DNA from: Pseudovibrio sp. Alg231-02
Lineage (GTDB): Bacteria > Pseudomonadota > Alphaproteobacteria > Rhizobiales > Stappiaceae
DNA: 64,000 nt
Assembly: GCF_900143565.1 (NCBI RefSeq)
Contig: NZ_FREX01000007.1
Span: 62,009 to 126,008 of the forward strand
Direction: 5' to 3'
Numbering within the stretch: the stretch's first letter is position 1; each line of letters opens with the position of its first letter. The notes under the pieces were generated by a model that was not told the DNA's origin, searched no databases, and worked only from the letters and a program-made list of their open reading frames with translations. Both the position numbers and the translations under genes were made by a program. Below are positions 9,797-18,650 of this stretch, piece by piece.

Positions 9797-10716
9797 GGTG
9801 TATCCCCCTCACAAGCAGGTTGGGTCGTCACCGGTGCGTGTCGGCGCAAGGTGGTTTCGGGCCGTCGGGCGTACTTCTTTAAAATCTCTGCAAACAAGCC
9901 GGGCTTGACCCAGGAGAAATACTCCACGTCGTGCCCGATGGTCGGCTGTGCCAGTTGATCATAGGTCACGGTGGAGAGCGGTCTGGTCTGCGATTTGGCG
10001 TTGGCGACCCACGCATCGAACTCGTCCGGTGTCATGGCAACAGCATCAAAAAACTGCATGGCAAACCCGTCACCGCTGTACTGGGTATTGCGGCCACGGA
10101 AGCGACCTATCTCATTGGCCTGCAGGTTCAACTCGCTGGTCATCCCCGCCATGGCATAGATTTGTCCCCCCAGTGCGGGTATGAGGAACGAGTTCATCAC
10201 AGTGTCAGAGGTCAATTGCAGGCTAACTGCCTTATCCACGGGGAAGGCAAGCTCATTGACGGAGGCAATGCCAAGCTCCGGGTAGATGAAGAGCCACTTC
10301 CAGTCCTGCGCCACCACCTGCACATTGATGGTATTTTCCGGCGTCGCGATCTTCTTGTAGGGGTCGAGCTTGTAGGAATACGTCCAGACCAGATAGCCAA
10401 GCGTGATGATGATAGCCGCTGGAATGGACCAGACGAACACCTCGATAATGGTGGATTTGTGCCAGTCCGGCTTGTATTCACCGCTGCCACCTTTTGCGCG
10501 GTAGCGCCAGATGAACCAGAACACCATAAAATAAACGGGAATAACCACGATCAGCATGATGAAGAAGGCGGTGTAAAGCAGATCGCGTTCTATCAGGGCA
10601 ATCGGGCCCTTGGGGTCGGCAACCGGGGACGTCTGAAGGCCGCATCCAGCTAACACAAGCAGGAGGCCCAGCAGAGTTATTCCCGTTATGAAAGGTTTTG
10701 AAATGAAATGTTTCAT
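9790..10716 (-). CDS. cyoA: Cytochrome bo3 quinol oxidase subunit II, lipoprotein
   Basis: A 308-residue subunit II. It has a lipoprotein signal with lipobox LAGC, two membrane helices and a periplasmic cupredoxin-like domain ([31 protein letters not shown]). The CuA ligands of cytochrome c oxidases are absent, as expected for a quinol oxidase. First gene of cyoABCD; heme O synthase (cyoE) is not adjacent. The roughly 170 nt upstream should contain the promoter. Confidence 0.94.
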   Translation of the reverse strand: MKHFISKPFITGITLLGLLLVLAGCGLQTSPVADPKGPIALIERDLLYTAFFIMLIVVIPVYFMVFWFIWRYRAKGGSGEYKPDWHKSTIIEVFVWSIPAAIIITLGYLVWTYSYKLDPYKKIATPENTINVQVVAQDWKWLFIYPELGIASVNELAFPVDKAVSLQLTSDTVMNSFLIPALGGQIYAMAGMTSELNLQANEIGRFRGRNTQYSGDGFAMQFFDAVAMTPDEFDAWVANAKSQTRPLSTVTYDQLAQPTIGHDVEYFSWVKPGLFAEILKKYARRPETTLRRHAPVTTQPACEGDTPC

Positions 10717-10885
10717 CGTAATCCCGCGCAGGAGTGGGTGACCTAACGGGGATATTTCAAGGGGGTGGGGATTACAGAATATTTAAGGTCACGGCCCGAC
10801 GGCCTGAGACCCATGAGATTTCAGGAACCAATTCTTTGAGGGGAGCACAGAGATGGTTATCAATTACTCCCCCGTCTCTTTCAAT

Positions 10886-11314
10886 TTATCCCCCCGCCTT
10901 TGCGGGAGCTTTAAGGCCTTCCAGCATTTCTGCCATTTTCGCCTGCACCATGGTCACCGCCTTCAACGGGCGCAGCATGACCTTGAAATCGTCAATCAGG
11001 CCCCCCTCGTTCCAATGGATCATATCAACGCCGTTGATGTAGATGCCATCGACCTCTGTTTCGAACTCAAGCACAGCGTTGTCGCCACAATCCAGAATGC
11101 GCACATATTTGAAGGTGTTGTTGACGCCCAGCACTTGCGCTGCACCGTAAAGATACATGACCGTCATCTGCTGTCCGCGTTGCGGCGTGTGCACCACGGG
11201 GCTGTAAAACACGCAGTCCTTGGCAATCAAAGCGGACAACTTCGCCAGATCTTTGCCGCCCTCCAGCATATCCAGCCACTTTTGCAACTGCTCAGAATAT
11301 GGTGTCGACATCAT
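10886..11314 (-). CDS. NTF2/SnoaL-like fold protein
   Basis: A 142-residue cytosolic protein with the sequence pattern of the SnoaL/NTF2-like alpha+beta cone fold: an N-terminal helix with WLDMLEGG, a core strand CVFYSPVV, and C-terminal strands with VDMIHWNEGGLIDDFKV. Such proteins are small-molecule isomerases, hydrolases or binding proteins; no function can be named. A GGGGAGG ribosome site 5 nt before the ATG at 11314 fixes the start. It stands alone, downstream of the cyo promoter region and divergent from the P450 gene. Confidence 0.75.
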   Translation of the reverse strand: MMSTPYSEQLQKWLDMLEGGKDLAKLSALIAKDCVFYSPVVHTPQRGQQMTVMYLYGAAQVLGVNNTFKYVRILDCGDNAVLEFETEVDGIYINGVDMIHWNEGGLIDDFKVMLRPLKAVTMVQAKMAEMLEGLKAPAKAGG

Positions 11315-11669
11315 CTTATCCTCCCCGGTGTCTCTTTTTGTTCTCCTAAAACACAGGCAGGAGAGTCAGTGTCCTTCCAGTCAAACTTATATTGACGTAA
11401 TGGTCAAGCTAGTCAGAAGAGACGGGAACAAGTGCACGCTTGCTTGAGGATTTATGAAGAGAAACTCAGATTTTTGCGTGGTTTCCTTAGGGCAGCATTA
11501 GCGAGCTAAGTGCTAGAAATATAATAGGAAGTTTTAGTTGCGTGGATTTTGAAAGGTTTATGCGTTTTTTGCGTTATCTGGCGTTTTTTTGTTTTTCATG
11601 GTCCAGAGCAGAAAATGAGCAAACACAGTTGTCACGCGATCGATATGTACCGCGGAGAAGCAGCAACAC
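11315..11669. promoter_or_regulatory. Divergent region between NTF2-like gene and P450
   Basis: A 355-nt gap without coding character, moderately AT-rich. It should contain the promoters of both flanking divergent genes. No repeat or operator stands out. Confidence 0.35.
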
Positions 11670-13058
11670 ATGCCTGACTCCATCCTCTATCGGCCACCGG
11701 CTCCCACGCCTTGCAAGCCACTTCGTGGTCTGCGTCTGTTTCGCGTGTTTTGGGCGCGCAACGTTTTAACGTTGATCCCCGGAGAATTCTTCAACAGCCC
11801 GATGGAGAGGATCTATTTTACCAAGCGCCCCTGTTTCCTTGTCAACGCGCCTGATCTGGTCAACGAGGTGCTGGTCGAGAAACGACTGTCCTTTCCCAAA
11901 TCCGATGTGATGGTGGATACGCTCAAGCCGGTGATTGGTGAGAGCACCATTCTTGTCAGTGGTCCCAAATGGGAAGAGCAGCGGGAAATGATTGCCCCCG
12001 TGTTTTCCCATGTCAGCATTCGTGGTGCGTACAAGCATGTTCAAAGTGCCTGCACGCAGTTTCTGTCTTTTCTGGATCAAATGTCACAACTCGGTAAGAC
12101 CATCAGCTTGCGCGATGAAATGAACCGATTGACCGCAGATATCATCTTCCGCACTATCTTTTCGCATCCGGTTGACAATGATCGGGCACGCATGGTGTTT
12201 TCGCTGTCTTCACGTTACCAATCCATCACGACCACATGGGCGCGCAAGATGATTTTGCGCGGCACGCCAGACGCCCCCAAAACTCCTATGCCAAAGGAAG
12301 CGGAGCTTCTCCGCAATGAGTTGCGCCTCTTGCTGCGAGATCTGGTGGAGGAACATACCACCAACCGGTTTGGCCAGCACGATGATATGTGCCAGAGACT
12401 GCTTGATGCCCGGCACCCACAAACGGGCCAGCCCCTGAGCAAGGAACAGCTGGTCGATCACATTGCAACTTTCTTTCTTGCTGGACATGAGACAACCTCG
12501 GCAATCCTCAACTGGGCCTTTTTCATTCTTTCCCAGCGGCCTGATTATTCGGAGCGCATCAGGAGAGAGACCGACAATGTCACCAATGGCGAGAACATCG
12601 AGTACCGGCATATCTCCAAACTGAAATTCACACGGGATGTCTTCCGCGAAACCATGCGATTGTATCCACCAATCGCTTTCATGACCCGTATGGCAGAAGA
12701 GGACAGCGCCATAGGCGGTCACAAGATTCCGCGCGGGGCTCTTATAATTATATCACCATGGATCGTGCATCGGCACAGGTCCTATTGGAACAATCCGGAC
12801 CACTTTGACCCGGACCGGTTTGAACGCGCTGACGACCCCATGACCAGCGCTTTCATACCATTTGGTGTTGGCCCCCGCGTGTGTGCAGGCGCCAGTTTTG
12901 CAACGGTGCAGGCAATCGTCTTGCTGGCCCGTCTGACACGCTTTTACAGTTTCAAAGTTATGAAGCCTGACGAGGTCTTTCCAGAATCCGGTGTCGCCTT
13001 GCGGGCGGGTTCAGAAATCAGATGCAAACTCATAAAACGCCATCATATGGCACAATAG
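11670..13058 (+). CDS. Cytochrome P450
   Basis: A 462-residue cytochrome P450 monooxygenase, apparently soluble. It shows the I-helix oxygen site AGHETTS (near residue 271), the K-helix ETMR (near 327), and the heme-binding loop FGVGPRVCAG (near 397) with the axial Cys. The domain resembles the bacterial CYP branch with fatty acid or terpenoid substrates, but substrate cannot be assigned. No ferredoxin or reductase gene is adjacent, so electrons must come from elsewhere. A GGAGAAG sequence precedes the ATG. The next gene, on the same strand 93 nt on, is a membrane-anchored amidohydrolase. Confidence 0.92.
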   Translation: MPDSILYRPPAPTPCKPLRGLRLFRVFWARNVLTLIPGEFFNSPMERIYFTKRPCFLVNAPDLVNEVLVEKRLSFPKSDVMVDTLKPVIGESTILVSGPKWEEQREMIAPVFSHVSIRGAYKHVQSACTQFLSFLDQMSQLGKTISLRDEMNRLTADIIFRTIFSHPVDNDRARMVFSLSSRYQSITTTWARKMILRGTPDAPKTPMPKEAELLRNELRLLLRDLVEEHTTNRFGQHDDMCQRLLDARHPQTGQPLSKEQLVDHIATFFLAGHETTSAILNWAFFILSQRPDYSERIRRETDNVTNGENIEYRHISKLKFTRDVFRETMRLYPPIAFMTRMAEEDSAIGGHKIPRGALIIISPWIVHRHRSYWNNPDHFDPDRFERADDPMTSAFIPFGVGPRVCAGASFATVQAIVLLARLTRFYSFKVMKPDEVFPESGVALRAGSEIRCKLIKRHHMAQ

Positions 13059-13151
13059 CAGGTCAAAACCTGCGAATAGCCCGAAACTATCGGGTGGCAT
13101 CACCGCCAATTATATGCATCATTCCGTAAGGGTAAGAACTGGGAGGTTGGT

Positions 13152-14873
13152 ATGCGCTGGATTGCTGGGTTGGTAATTATCATCGTCGGAGCTGCTGCGG
13201 GCTACTATTGGTACTCTCTGCCACCGACCTATCCCGGCAAATACATCGTCACCGCAGACCGCGTCTTGACCATGGACCCGGACCTGCCACAGGTGCAGGC
13301 CGTACTGGTTGATGACAACGAGATCATGGCCGTTGGTGATGTGCGGGAGTTGGAAGGCCTTGCCGACGTGGAGATCATACGCCTCAAAGGCACATTGATC
13401 CCGGGCTTGATTGAACCTCATACCCACCCGATTGCAGCTGCCCTGCTGGGCTCAGCCACGGACATCAGCGCCTTTAAATACGACAACCGCATGCAAATCA
13501 TGCAGGCCCTGCAGGATTCCGCCGATGAATTCAGCGTCACCCCATGGGTACTGGCCTACGGTTGGGATCCGATTGCGATCAGAGATCTTTCTCCACCAAC
13601 ACTGGCGGAGCTGGACGCCATCTCCCCTGATAAACCCATGCTCGTTCTGACCCAAATGATGCACGAGGCTTACGCCAATACCGCTGCGCTGAAAGAAGCT
13701 GGTGTTGACCCGCGCCGCGGCCCAATGCTGAGAGAGCTGGAAGAGATCAACCGTGTTGTCTCTGCCATTCCCGCCCCTTCAGATGAAGCGGTCGAGTTGC
13801 TGGTGCGCAAGACCTATATTGACTATGCGAAGGCAGGTTACACCACCATTGGCGTGACGGGCGCTGTCGGTCGCCATCCCAACCCCGTCGGTTTGTTGCA
13901 ACGCGTTGGGCTGGAAGACAATCCACCAGTGCGAACTTACGTTTATCTGACAGAGGACCAGCTTCCCAACTGGCGCTTTGGCGGGGATGACCGGTTCACC
14001 ATCCTGGGTGCAAAGTTCTGGCTGGACGGATCACCGTTTACGGGTGGGGCCGCAACCCACGAGCCCTATGAAGATTCCGAATTGGTGCTGGAACGGCTAG
14101 GCCTGTCTACGGGTCACCGGGGTGACCTCAGCATGAGTGATACAGACCTGTTGGAGAAACTCCGTGACGTGCACAAACGCAGCGGGCAAGTGGCAATGCA
14201 TGCGCAGGGAGAGCGCGCCATTGATCAGGCGTTGATGGCGATTGCCGCCATTCAGGCCGAAGACCCGCGCGATGACATTGAACATCGGCTTGAGCACAAC
14301 GCGCTTATAACCAACGAGCAAATCCAGAGAGCAGCTGATCTGGGCGTATCTCTAGGTTTCTTTGTCGATCATATCAGCCACTACGGTGATCAGCTGGAAA
14401 GCTTGTTTGGTAAAGAGCGGCTGGATCGCTACATGCCTGTGCGCGATGCAAAGGATGCCGGTGCTGTCATAACCTTCCATGGGGACCACCCTGCAACGCC
14501 TATGAACCCGATGGGAACTGTTGAGACTGCCATGTCCCGCACATCCACCAGTGGCAACACGGTGGTTGGCGCAGATCAGGCTGTTACGCTTGAAGAAGCG
14601 TTGCAGGCCATGACAGTCAACGCCGCTCGTCAGCTGGGGCAGGAAGACACGCTCGGAATGATTGCTGTCGGCATGAAGGCCGACTTCACCCTGCTCAACG
14701 GCAACCCTCAGGTTATGATGCCGCAGGGCTTGCGCCTGATCCGCCCCGCCATGACGATCCGCAACGGCCAACCCGTAGATACCCGCTTTGTGAGCTGGTT
14801 TGACCCGGAACTGGCCATCAAAGCCATCTGGAAAATGATGATGGGTGACGACAGCGAGCCCACCAGCACATAG
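13152..14873 (+). CDS. Membrane-anchored amidohydrolase family 3 protein
   Basis: A 573-residue YtcJ-like amidohydrolase (family 3) with an N-terminal membrane segment (residues 3-20) that probably anchors it on the periplasmic side. The metal-site His pair lies in EPHTHP, followed by the usual AMHAQGERA and TFHGDHP segments; the C-terminal NPAR-like part reads TVNAARQLGQEDTLG and then GMKADFTLL. These enzymes hydrolyse amide or ester bonds in varied cyclic and acyl compounds; substrate unknown. It may work with the preceding P450, from which it is separated by 93 nt. Confidence 0.85.
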   Translation: MRWIAGLVIIIVGAAAGYYWYSLPPTYPGKYIVTADRVLTMDPDLPQVQAVLVDDNEIMAVGDVRELEGLADVEIIRLKGTLIPGLIEPHTHPIAAALLGSATDISAFKYDNRMQIMQALQDSADEFSVTPWVLAYGWDPIAIRDLSPPTLAELDAISPDKPMLVLTQMMHEAYANTAALKEAGVDPRRGPMLRELEEINRVVSAIPAPSDEAVELLVRKTYIDYAKAGYTTIGVTGAVGRHPNPVGLLQRVGLEDNPPVRTYVYLTEDQLPNWRFGGDDRFTILGAKFWLDGSPFTGGAATHEPYEDSELVLERLGLSTGHRGDLSMSDTDLLEKLRDVHKRSGQVAMHAQGERAIDQALMAIAAIQAEDPRDDIEHRLEHNALITNEQIQRAADLGVSLGFFVDHISHYGDQLESLFGKERLDRYMPVRDAKDAGAVITFHGDHPATPMNPMGTVETAMSRTSTSGNTVVGADQAVTLEEALQAMTVNAARQLGQEDTLGMIAVGMKADFTLLNGNPQVMMPQGLRLIRPAMTIRNGQPVDTRFVSWFDPELAIKAIWKMMMGDDSEPTST

Positions 14874-14931
14874 GAAGCTCGCCGGTTTGGCTATCCTCTG
14901 GCATCTGGCCCAGCTGAAACGAGCAGTCCAC

Positions 14932-15708
14932 TCACAGTTTCTGTCTCAACCAGTCGAGCGCCTTGACAGCTGTCTCTGGCCACTGGTCCTCAAACTGGAT
15001 GTAGTGGCAGGCCCCGTTGACCGCGAGGAAATCCGAGTTTTCGTAGCGCTCCGCCATCAATCGCGCGGTGTTTGGCGTCACAGCTTTGTCCTCGGTTCCT
15101 GAAACGAAGAGCAGAGGGCAAGAGACCTTGCTCGGGTCAACAAACGTGGTTTGGCGAACGTCATACATCCAGAAGACAAACTCGAAAAGCACCCGCCCGG
15201 ATTCGGAGCAGAGACGCGCATGGATGTCCCGTTGCAAAACGGGCGGCAGCGTGTTGAACCCATACTTCGTCAGAAGCTCGAAATCCTGCTCCAGGGCCTG
15301 CTCCCAAAATGCGCCAGCCGAAATGAGCAGCTTGCCAAGTTCACGCTCCCCGTCCGTCGTTGGCAAAATGCCATTCACAATGCTGCTGTTGAGAAGAACC
15401 CCTGCTTTTATGGCGCCCTCGGCTGCCAAAAGCTGCGCGATAACCCCGCCGATCGAGTGCCCGACAACAACTGGCGCCTCACCAATCTCTGCTATGGCAT
15501 GCCGGGCATCCTCCACATAATCCGCGATGCTCACCCCGACAAGCTTGGCATCGCGTTCCGGCCCGGGTGGCAGGTCATGATACCGATAGGTGAGGCTGTG
15601 ACAGACATACCCGGAAGCCTCGAAGGACATACGGACAGTGTCCATCGTCCAGGCCGCAGCGTTGGTACCGGTCAAAAGCAGGACTGGAGGTAAAGAGCTG
15701 TTTGGCAT
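14932..15708 (-). CDS. Alpha/beta hydrolase
   Basis: A 258-residue alpha/beta-hydrolase fold protein without signal peptide. The nucleophile elbow is GHSIGG, the acidic residue is probably Asp in SGTEDKAVTP, and the catalytic His is in NGACHYIQFED. The oxyanion region LTGTNAAAW near the N-terminus replaces the common HG motif. Substrate unknown (esterase or lipase-like). It is convergent with the amidohydrolase gene and upstream of no obvious partner. Confidence 0.82.
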   Translation of the reverse strand: MPNSSLPPVLLLTGTNAAAWTMDTVRMSFEASGYVCHSLTYRYHDLPPGPERDAKLVGVSIADYVEDARHAIAEIGEAPVVVGHSIGGVIAQLLAAEGAIKAGVLLNSSIVNGILPTTDGERELGKLLISAGAFWEQALEQDFELLTKYGFNTLPPVLQRDIHARLCSESGRVLFEFVFWMYDVRQTTFVDPSKVSCPLLFVSGTEDKAVTPNTARLMAERYENSDFLAVNGACHYIQFEDQWPETAVKALDWLRQKL

Positions 15709-15851
15709 CTGAAGCTCCTAAAGAACGGGGCCCCAGACAGAGCCCCACTCTCATCGCTTTATCAGCTCAGGCTCAACGAAGTGTAAGCCCGGAACTCGCA
15801 ATTTAACAGCAGCATGCCGCTGCAGAGAGCAACGGCAGCCAGATAATGTCG

Positions 15852-16361
15852 TCAGGGCTTTTTTGTCGCCCGCAAAACCTTCGCCACAACCTGTTCAGCA
15901 AACACTTCGTGGTTTGCGACTGCTGTGCCAATCCTTGCGTCTTTGACAATGACTTCTTTTGTCCGCGCATCAATAACCGTCACCATGCCCGACATGGAGG
16001 ATGCACCTGTCCCGAAGAGGATGTCATAACCCATATTTGAAATGAAGAAGCTCTGAATTTTGACGTCAACGTTGACCCGTCTCGGACCATGCAGGTCTTT
16101 CAACTTGGTCTTTAAGGCCTTCTTTGTGACCTTAACGATGATGTCTTTATCGTAGTCCACGCCCAGAACATTGTTCAGCCCTTCATATTTCCAATCGCCC
16201 GTCACGGTCACCTTTGAGACCTTTACCTGTGCTTCTTCAATGTCTTTCGCCGTAATGGTCGTTTGGCATGCTGCGAGTGTAAGCCCGAGCAGAGCGAGTA
16301 CGGCTATGTTCCGCAGGTTCTTCAGCTTTTTTGTGAGGCTATATAAGTATTTGTTTTTCAT
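15852..16361 (-). CDS. Putative lipoprotein of unknown function
   Basis: A 169-residue protein with a basic N-terminus, hydrophobic stretch and lipobox LAAC (Cys about residue 32), so it should be a lipid-anchored envelope protein. The mature part is Lys- and Val-rich with segments VTVTGDWKYEG and VIDARTKEVIV, resembling small rhizobial outer-membrane lipoproteins of unknown role. No enzymatic motif is seen. It is transcribed alone. Confidence 0.7.
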   Translation of the reverse strand: MKNKYLYSLTKKLKNLRNIAVLALLGLTLAACQTTITAKDIEEAQVKVSKVTVTGDWKYEGLNNVLGVDYDKDIIVKVTKKALKTKLKDLHGPRRVNVDVKIQSFFISNMGYDILFGTGASSMSGMVTVIDARTKEVIVKDARIGTAVANHEVFAEQVVAKVLRATKKP

Positions 16362-16639
16362 TGAGTTATGACTTCATTACATCGAGGCAGATTTCGTAAG
16401 GAGCCATGGTGTCAGGAGAGGCTTGCGCCTGGGTGATTGCAATCGCCTTTCAAAATCACGATTTTCTGACAGGCTTTATGTTTTCTTTGGAGGTTCGCGC
16501 CTAAGCTTCATCCGTGAGGTGGGCTTTTTCGGGCCGCTCATCATCACGTCTGTTCTCTGGTTTGGGTGAGAAAGAGGTCTTTCTCTAACAGCTGGAGTGC
16601 GCCGGGGGAATGCAGGAAACCCTGTCGGAAGGACGGTAG

Positions 16640-17731
16640 ATGACACAAGGAGTTGGCCTTGTCATGCAAGGCGGTGGAGCTCTTGGAGCCTATGAGGTTG
16701 GTGCGCTCACCCGCATTTATCAGGCAGGCTTCGAGCCGGAAATCATCACTGGCACCTCCATTGGTGCGTTGAATGCGGCTGTCATTGCGGCCCCAAAGCT
16801 CGGCGACCCTATCGAGACCCTCCACGCCCTATGGGAGCATCTGAGCCACGCGCCCGGCTTCATATGGCATTCCAGCCAGAAGCTGCTGCGTGCCAGCATG
16901 GGCCACCCTCGCTTTTTCAAGCTGCACCCGCCGTCTTTCATGAGTGAAAATCGCCCCAGCATCTACGACATCACCCCTGCGCTTGAGACCATGGAAAAAT
17001 TCATCGACTTTGAGCGCCTCAACAGCGAGGATGCACCACGGCTGGTGATCACAGCAACCAACGTGGCAACGGGGCAGATTGAGCGGTTCTCCAACCGGGA
17101 TCACTACCTCACCTCCAAGCACATCATGGCCAGTGGATCTCTGCCTCCGGGCTTCCCACCAATTGAGCTGGACGGTCACTATTACTGGGATGGCGGACTT
17201 TACGACAACACGCCGATCCGGTCACTTCTGCGCATACTGGATGACTACCAGGTCTCTCATATGCCAATCTTCCTGATCGAGCTGTTCTGTCCGGAAGGCA
17301 TCATTCCCACCACGGTAGAAGAAGCGGTCTACCGCATGACGGAGCTCATGTTTGAGGACAAGTTCTGGCTCATGCTGGACGGCGACAAGTGCGCTCAGCA
17401 TTACTCACATATGCTCTACGATCTGGACAAACTGGTGCCTCAGGATTCTCCCATCAGAGACTGTGATCACTACCGTTCGCTCATGAAAATGCGCGCGATC
17501 TCCCACATCATCACCGTAAAGGCTGAGCACAATGCATTGACCGGTGTGGTGGATTTTGAACCCAAGAGCATCAACGAGCGCATCAAGACCGGGTATCTGG
17601 CTGCGGATCAGGCGTTGATCAATTACGCCGACCGTATTGAGGCCATCATATCGGCGACGTACGAAGGCCATATGACCGACAACACCCATTCAGAGCACAA
17701 ACCGCACCCAGACGAAAAGAGGTGCCAATGA
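16640..17731 (+). CDS. Patatin-like phospholipase
   Basis: A 363-residue patatin-family lipid acyl hydrolase. The oxyanion motif QGGGALGAYEVG starts at residue 10, the nucleophile Ser is in GTSIGALNAA, and the catalytic Asp is in WDGGLYDNTP. Ser and Asp form the dyad. A C-terminal DUF3734-like part (after about residue 210) is common in alphaproteobacterial relatives. The end overlaps the next gene in an ATGA, so it is translationally coupled to an alpha/beta hydrolase and then an MFS transporter: a three-gene unit probably dealing with a lipid or ester. Confidence 0.9.
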   Translation: MTQGVGLVMQGGGALGAYEVGALTRIYQAGFEPEIITGTSIGALNAAVIAAPKLGDPIETLHALWEHLSHAPGFIWHSSQKLLRASMGHPRFFKLHPPSFMSENRPSIYDITPALETMEKFIDFERLNSEDAPRLVITATNVATGQIERFSNRDHYLTSKHIMASGSLPPGFPPIELDGHYYWDGGLYDNTPIRSLLRILDDYQVSHMPIFLIELFCPEGIIPTTVEEAVYRMTELMFEDKFWLMLDGDKCAQHYSHMLYDLDKLVPQDSPIRDCDHYRSLMKMRAISHIITVKAEHNALTGVVDFEPKSINERIKTGYLAADQALINYADRIEAIISATYEGHMTDNTHSEHKPHPDEKRCQ

Positions 17732-18627
17732 GTGAGATTGACGAAAGCAAATATGACAGCGGCGCCTATGAGAGCAAATGGTTCGAGGCTTCCGACGGCA
17801 TCAAGCTCAATTACCGTGTGTATGGCAATGGCACCTCCCGAAAACCCGCAATCATCGCTTTGCCGGGCCTGACCCGCTGTGCGCGCGATCTCGACCCCAT
17901 GGCCGTCCAGCTGAGCGAGACCTACAAGATCTACGCGCTGAACCTGCGCGGGCGGGACTTGTCGGAGTATGACCCGGATTACCGCAACTACAACACCACT
18001 GTTTACATCCGCGATATCTACGAGTTCTGGCAGTCTATCGGAGAACAGCCCGTAGTGCTGCTCGGCTCCTCCCTTGGCGCTTTGCTTGCCATGCTGATGG
18101 TAGAGGATCACCCGGATATGCTGGCTGGCACAGTGCTCAATGACCTTGGCGCCACAATCGAGTTTGCTGGCATGTCGCGCATTTTTGGGTATGCCGGGCA
18201 GCTGGAGGACGAAGAAGAGCTGAGTGCGGTGGTCAGCACCATCAAAGAGCACGTAGGCAACCAATTTATAAACTTACCGGAGGACCAGTGGGAGCGCATG
18301 GCGCTGTCCATGTATGGTCGCAAAAACGGCAAATGGCACCATCGCTACGACGACAATCTTGGCGTTGCACTCTGCGAGAACAAAGAGGGCTTCCGTGACC
18401 TGTGGCAGGCTCACCAACGTGCCGCCGACCTTGAGCTGCCTGTCCTGTCCATTCGCGGTGAGCTGTCGGATGTCACCACTGCCGTTACCATCCGCTCCAT
18501 GAAGAACATGGCTCCTTACATGCAATCGGTGGATATTCCCAATCGCGGGCACTGCCCCTTATTGGATGAACCGCAATGCATAGAAGCGCTGATGGGCTTC
18601 ATGGCTCAAATTGAAAACCGTGCCTGA
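17728..18627 (+). CDS. Alpha/beta hydrolase coupled to patatin
   Basis: A 299-residue alpha/beta hydrolase. The nucleophile motif is LGSSLGALLAM, the acid lies in SIRGELSDVTT, and the His in NRGHCPLLDEP. An in-frame GTG lies 6 nt earlier; the ATG at 17728 has an AGAGGTG ribosome site and forms an ATGA overlap with the patatin stop, so it is preferred. Likely an esterase or lactonase; substrate unknown. Confidence 0.88.
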   Translation: MSEIDESKYDSGAYESKWFEASDGIKLNYRVYGNGTSRKPAIIALPGLTRCARDLDPMAVQLSETYKIYALNLRGRDLSEYDPDYRNYNTTVYIRDIYEFWQSIGEQPVVLLGSSLGALLAMLMVEDHPDMLAGTVLNDLGATIEFAGMSRIFGYAGQLEDEEELSAVVSTIKEHVGNQFINLPEDQWERMALSMYGRKNGKWHHRYDDNLGVALCENKEGFRDLWQAHQRAADLELPVLSIRGELSDVTTAVTIRSMKNMAPYMQSVDIPNRGHCPLLDEPQCIEALMGFMAQIENRA

Positions 18628-18650
18628 ACCGTAAACGAGTGGAGGCAAGC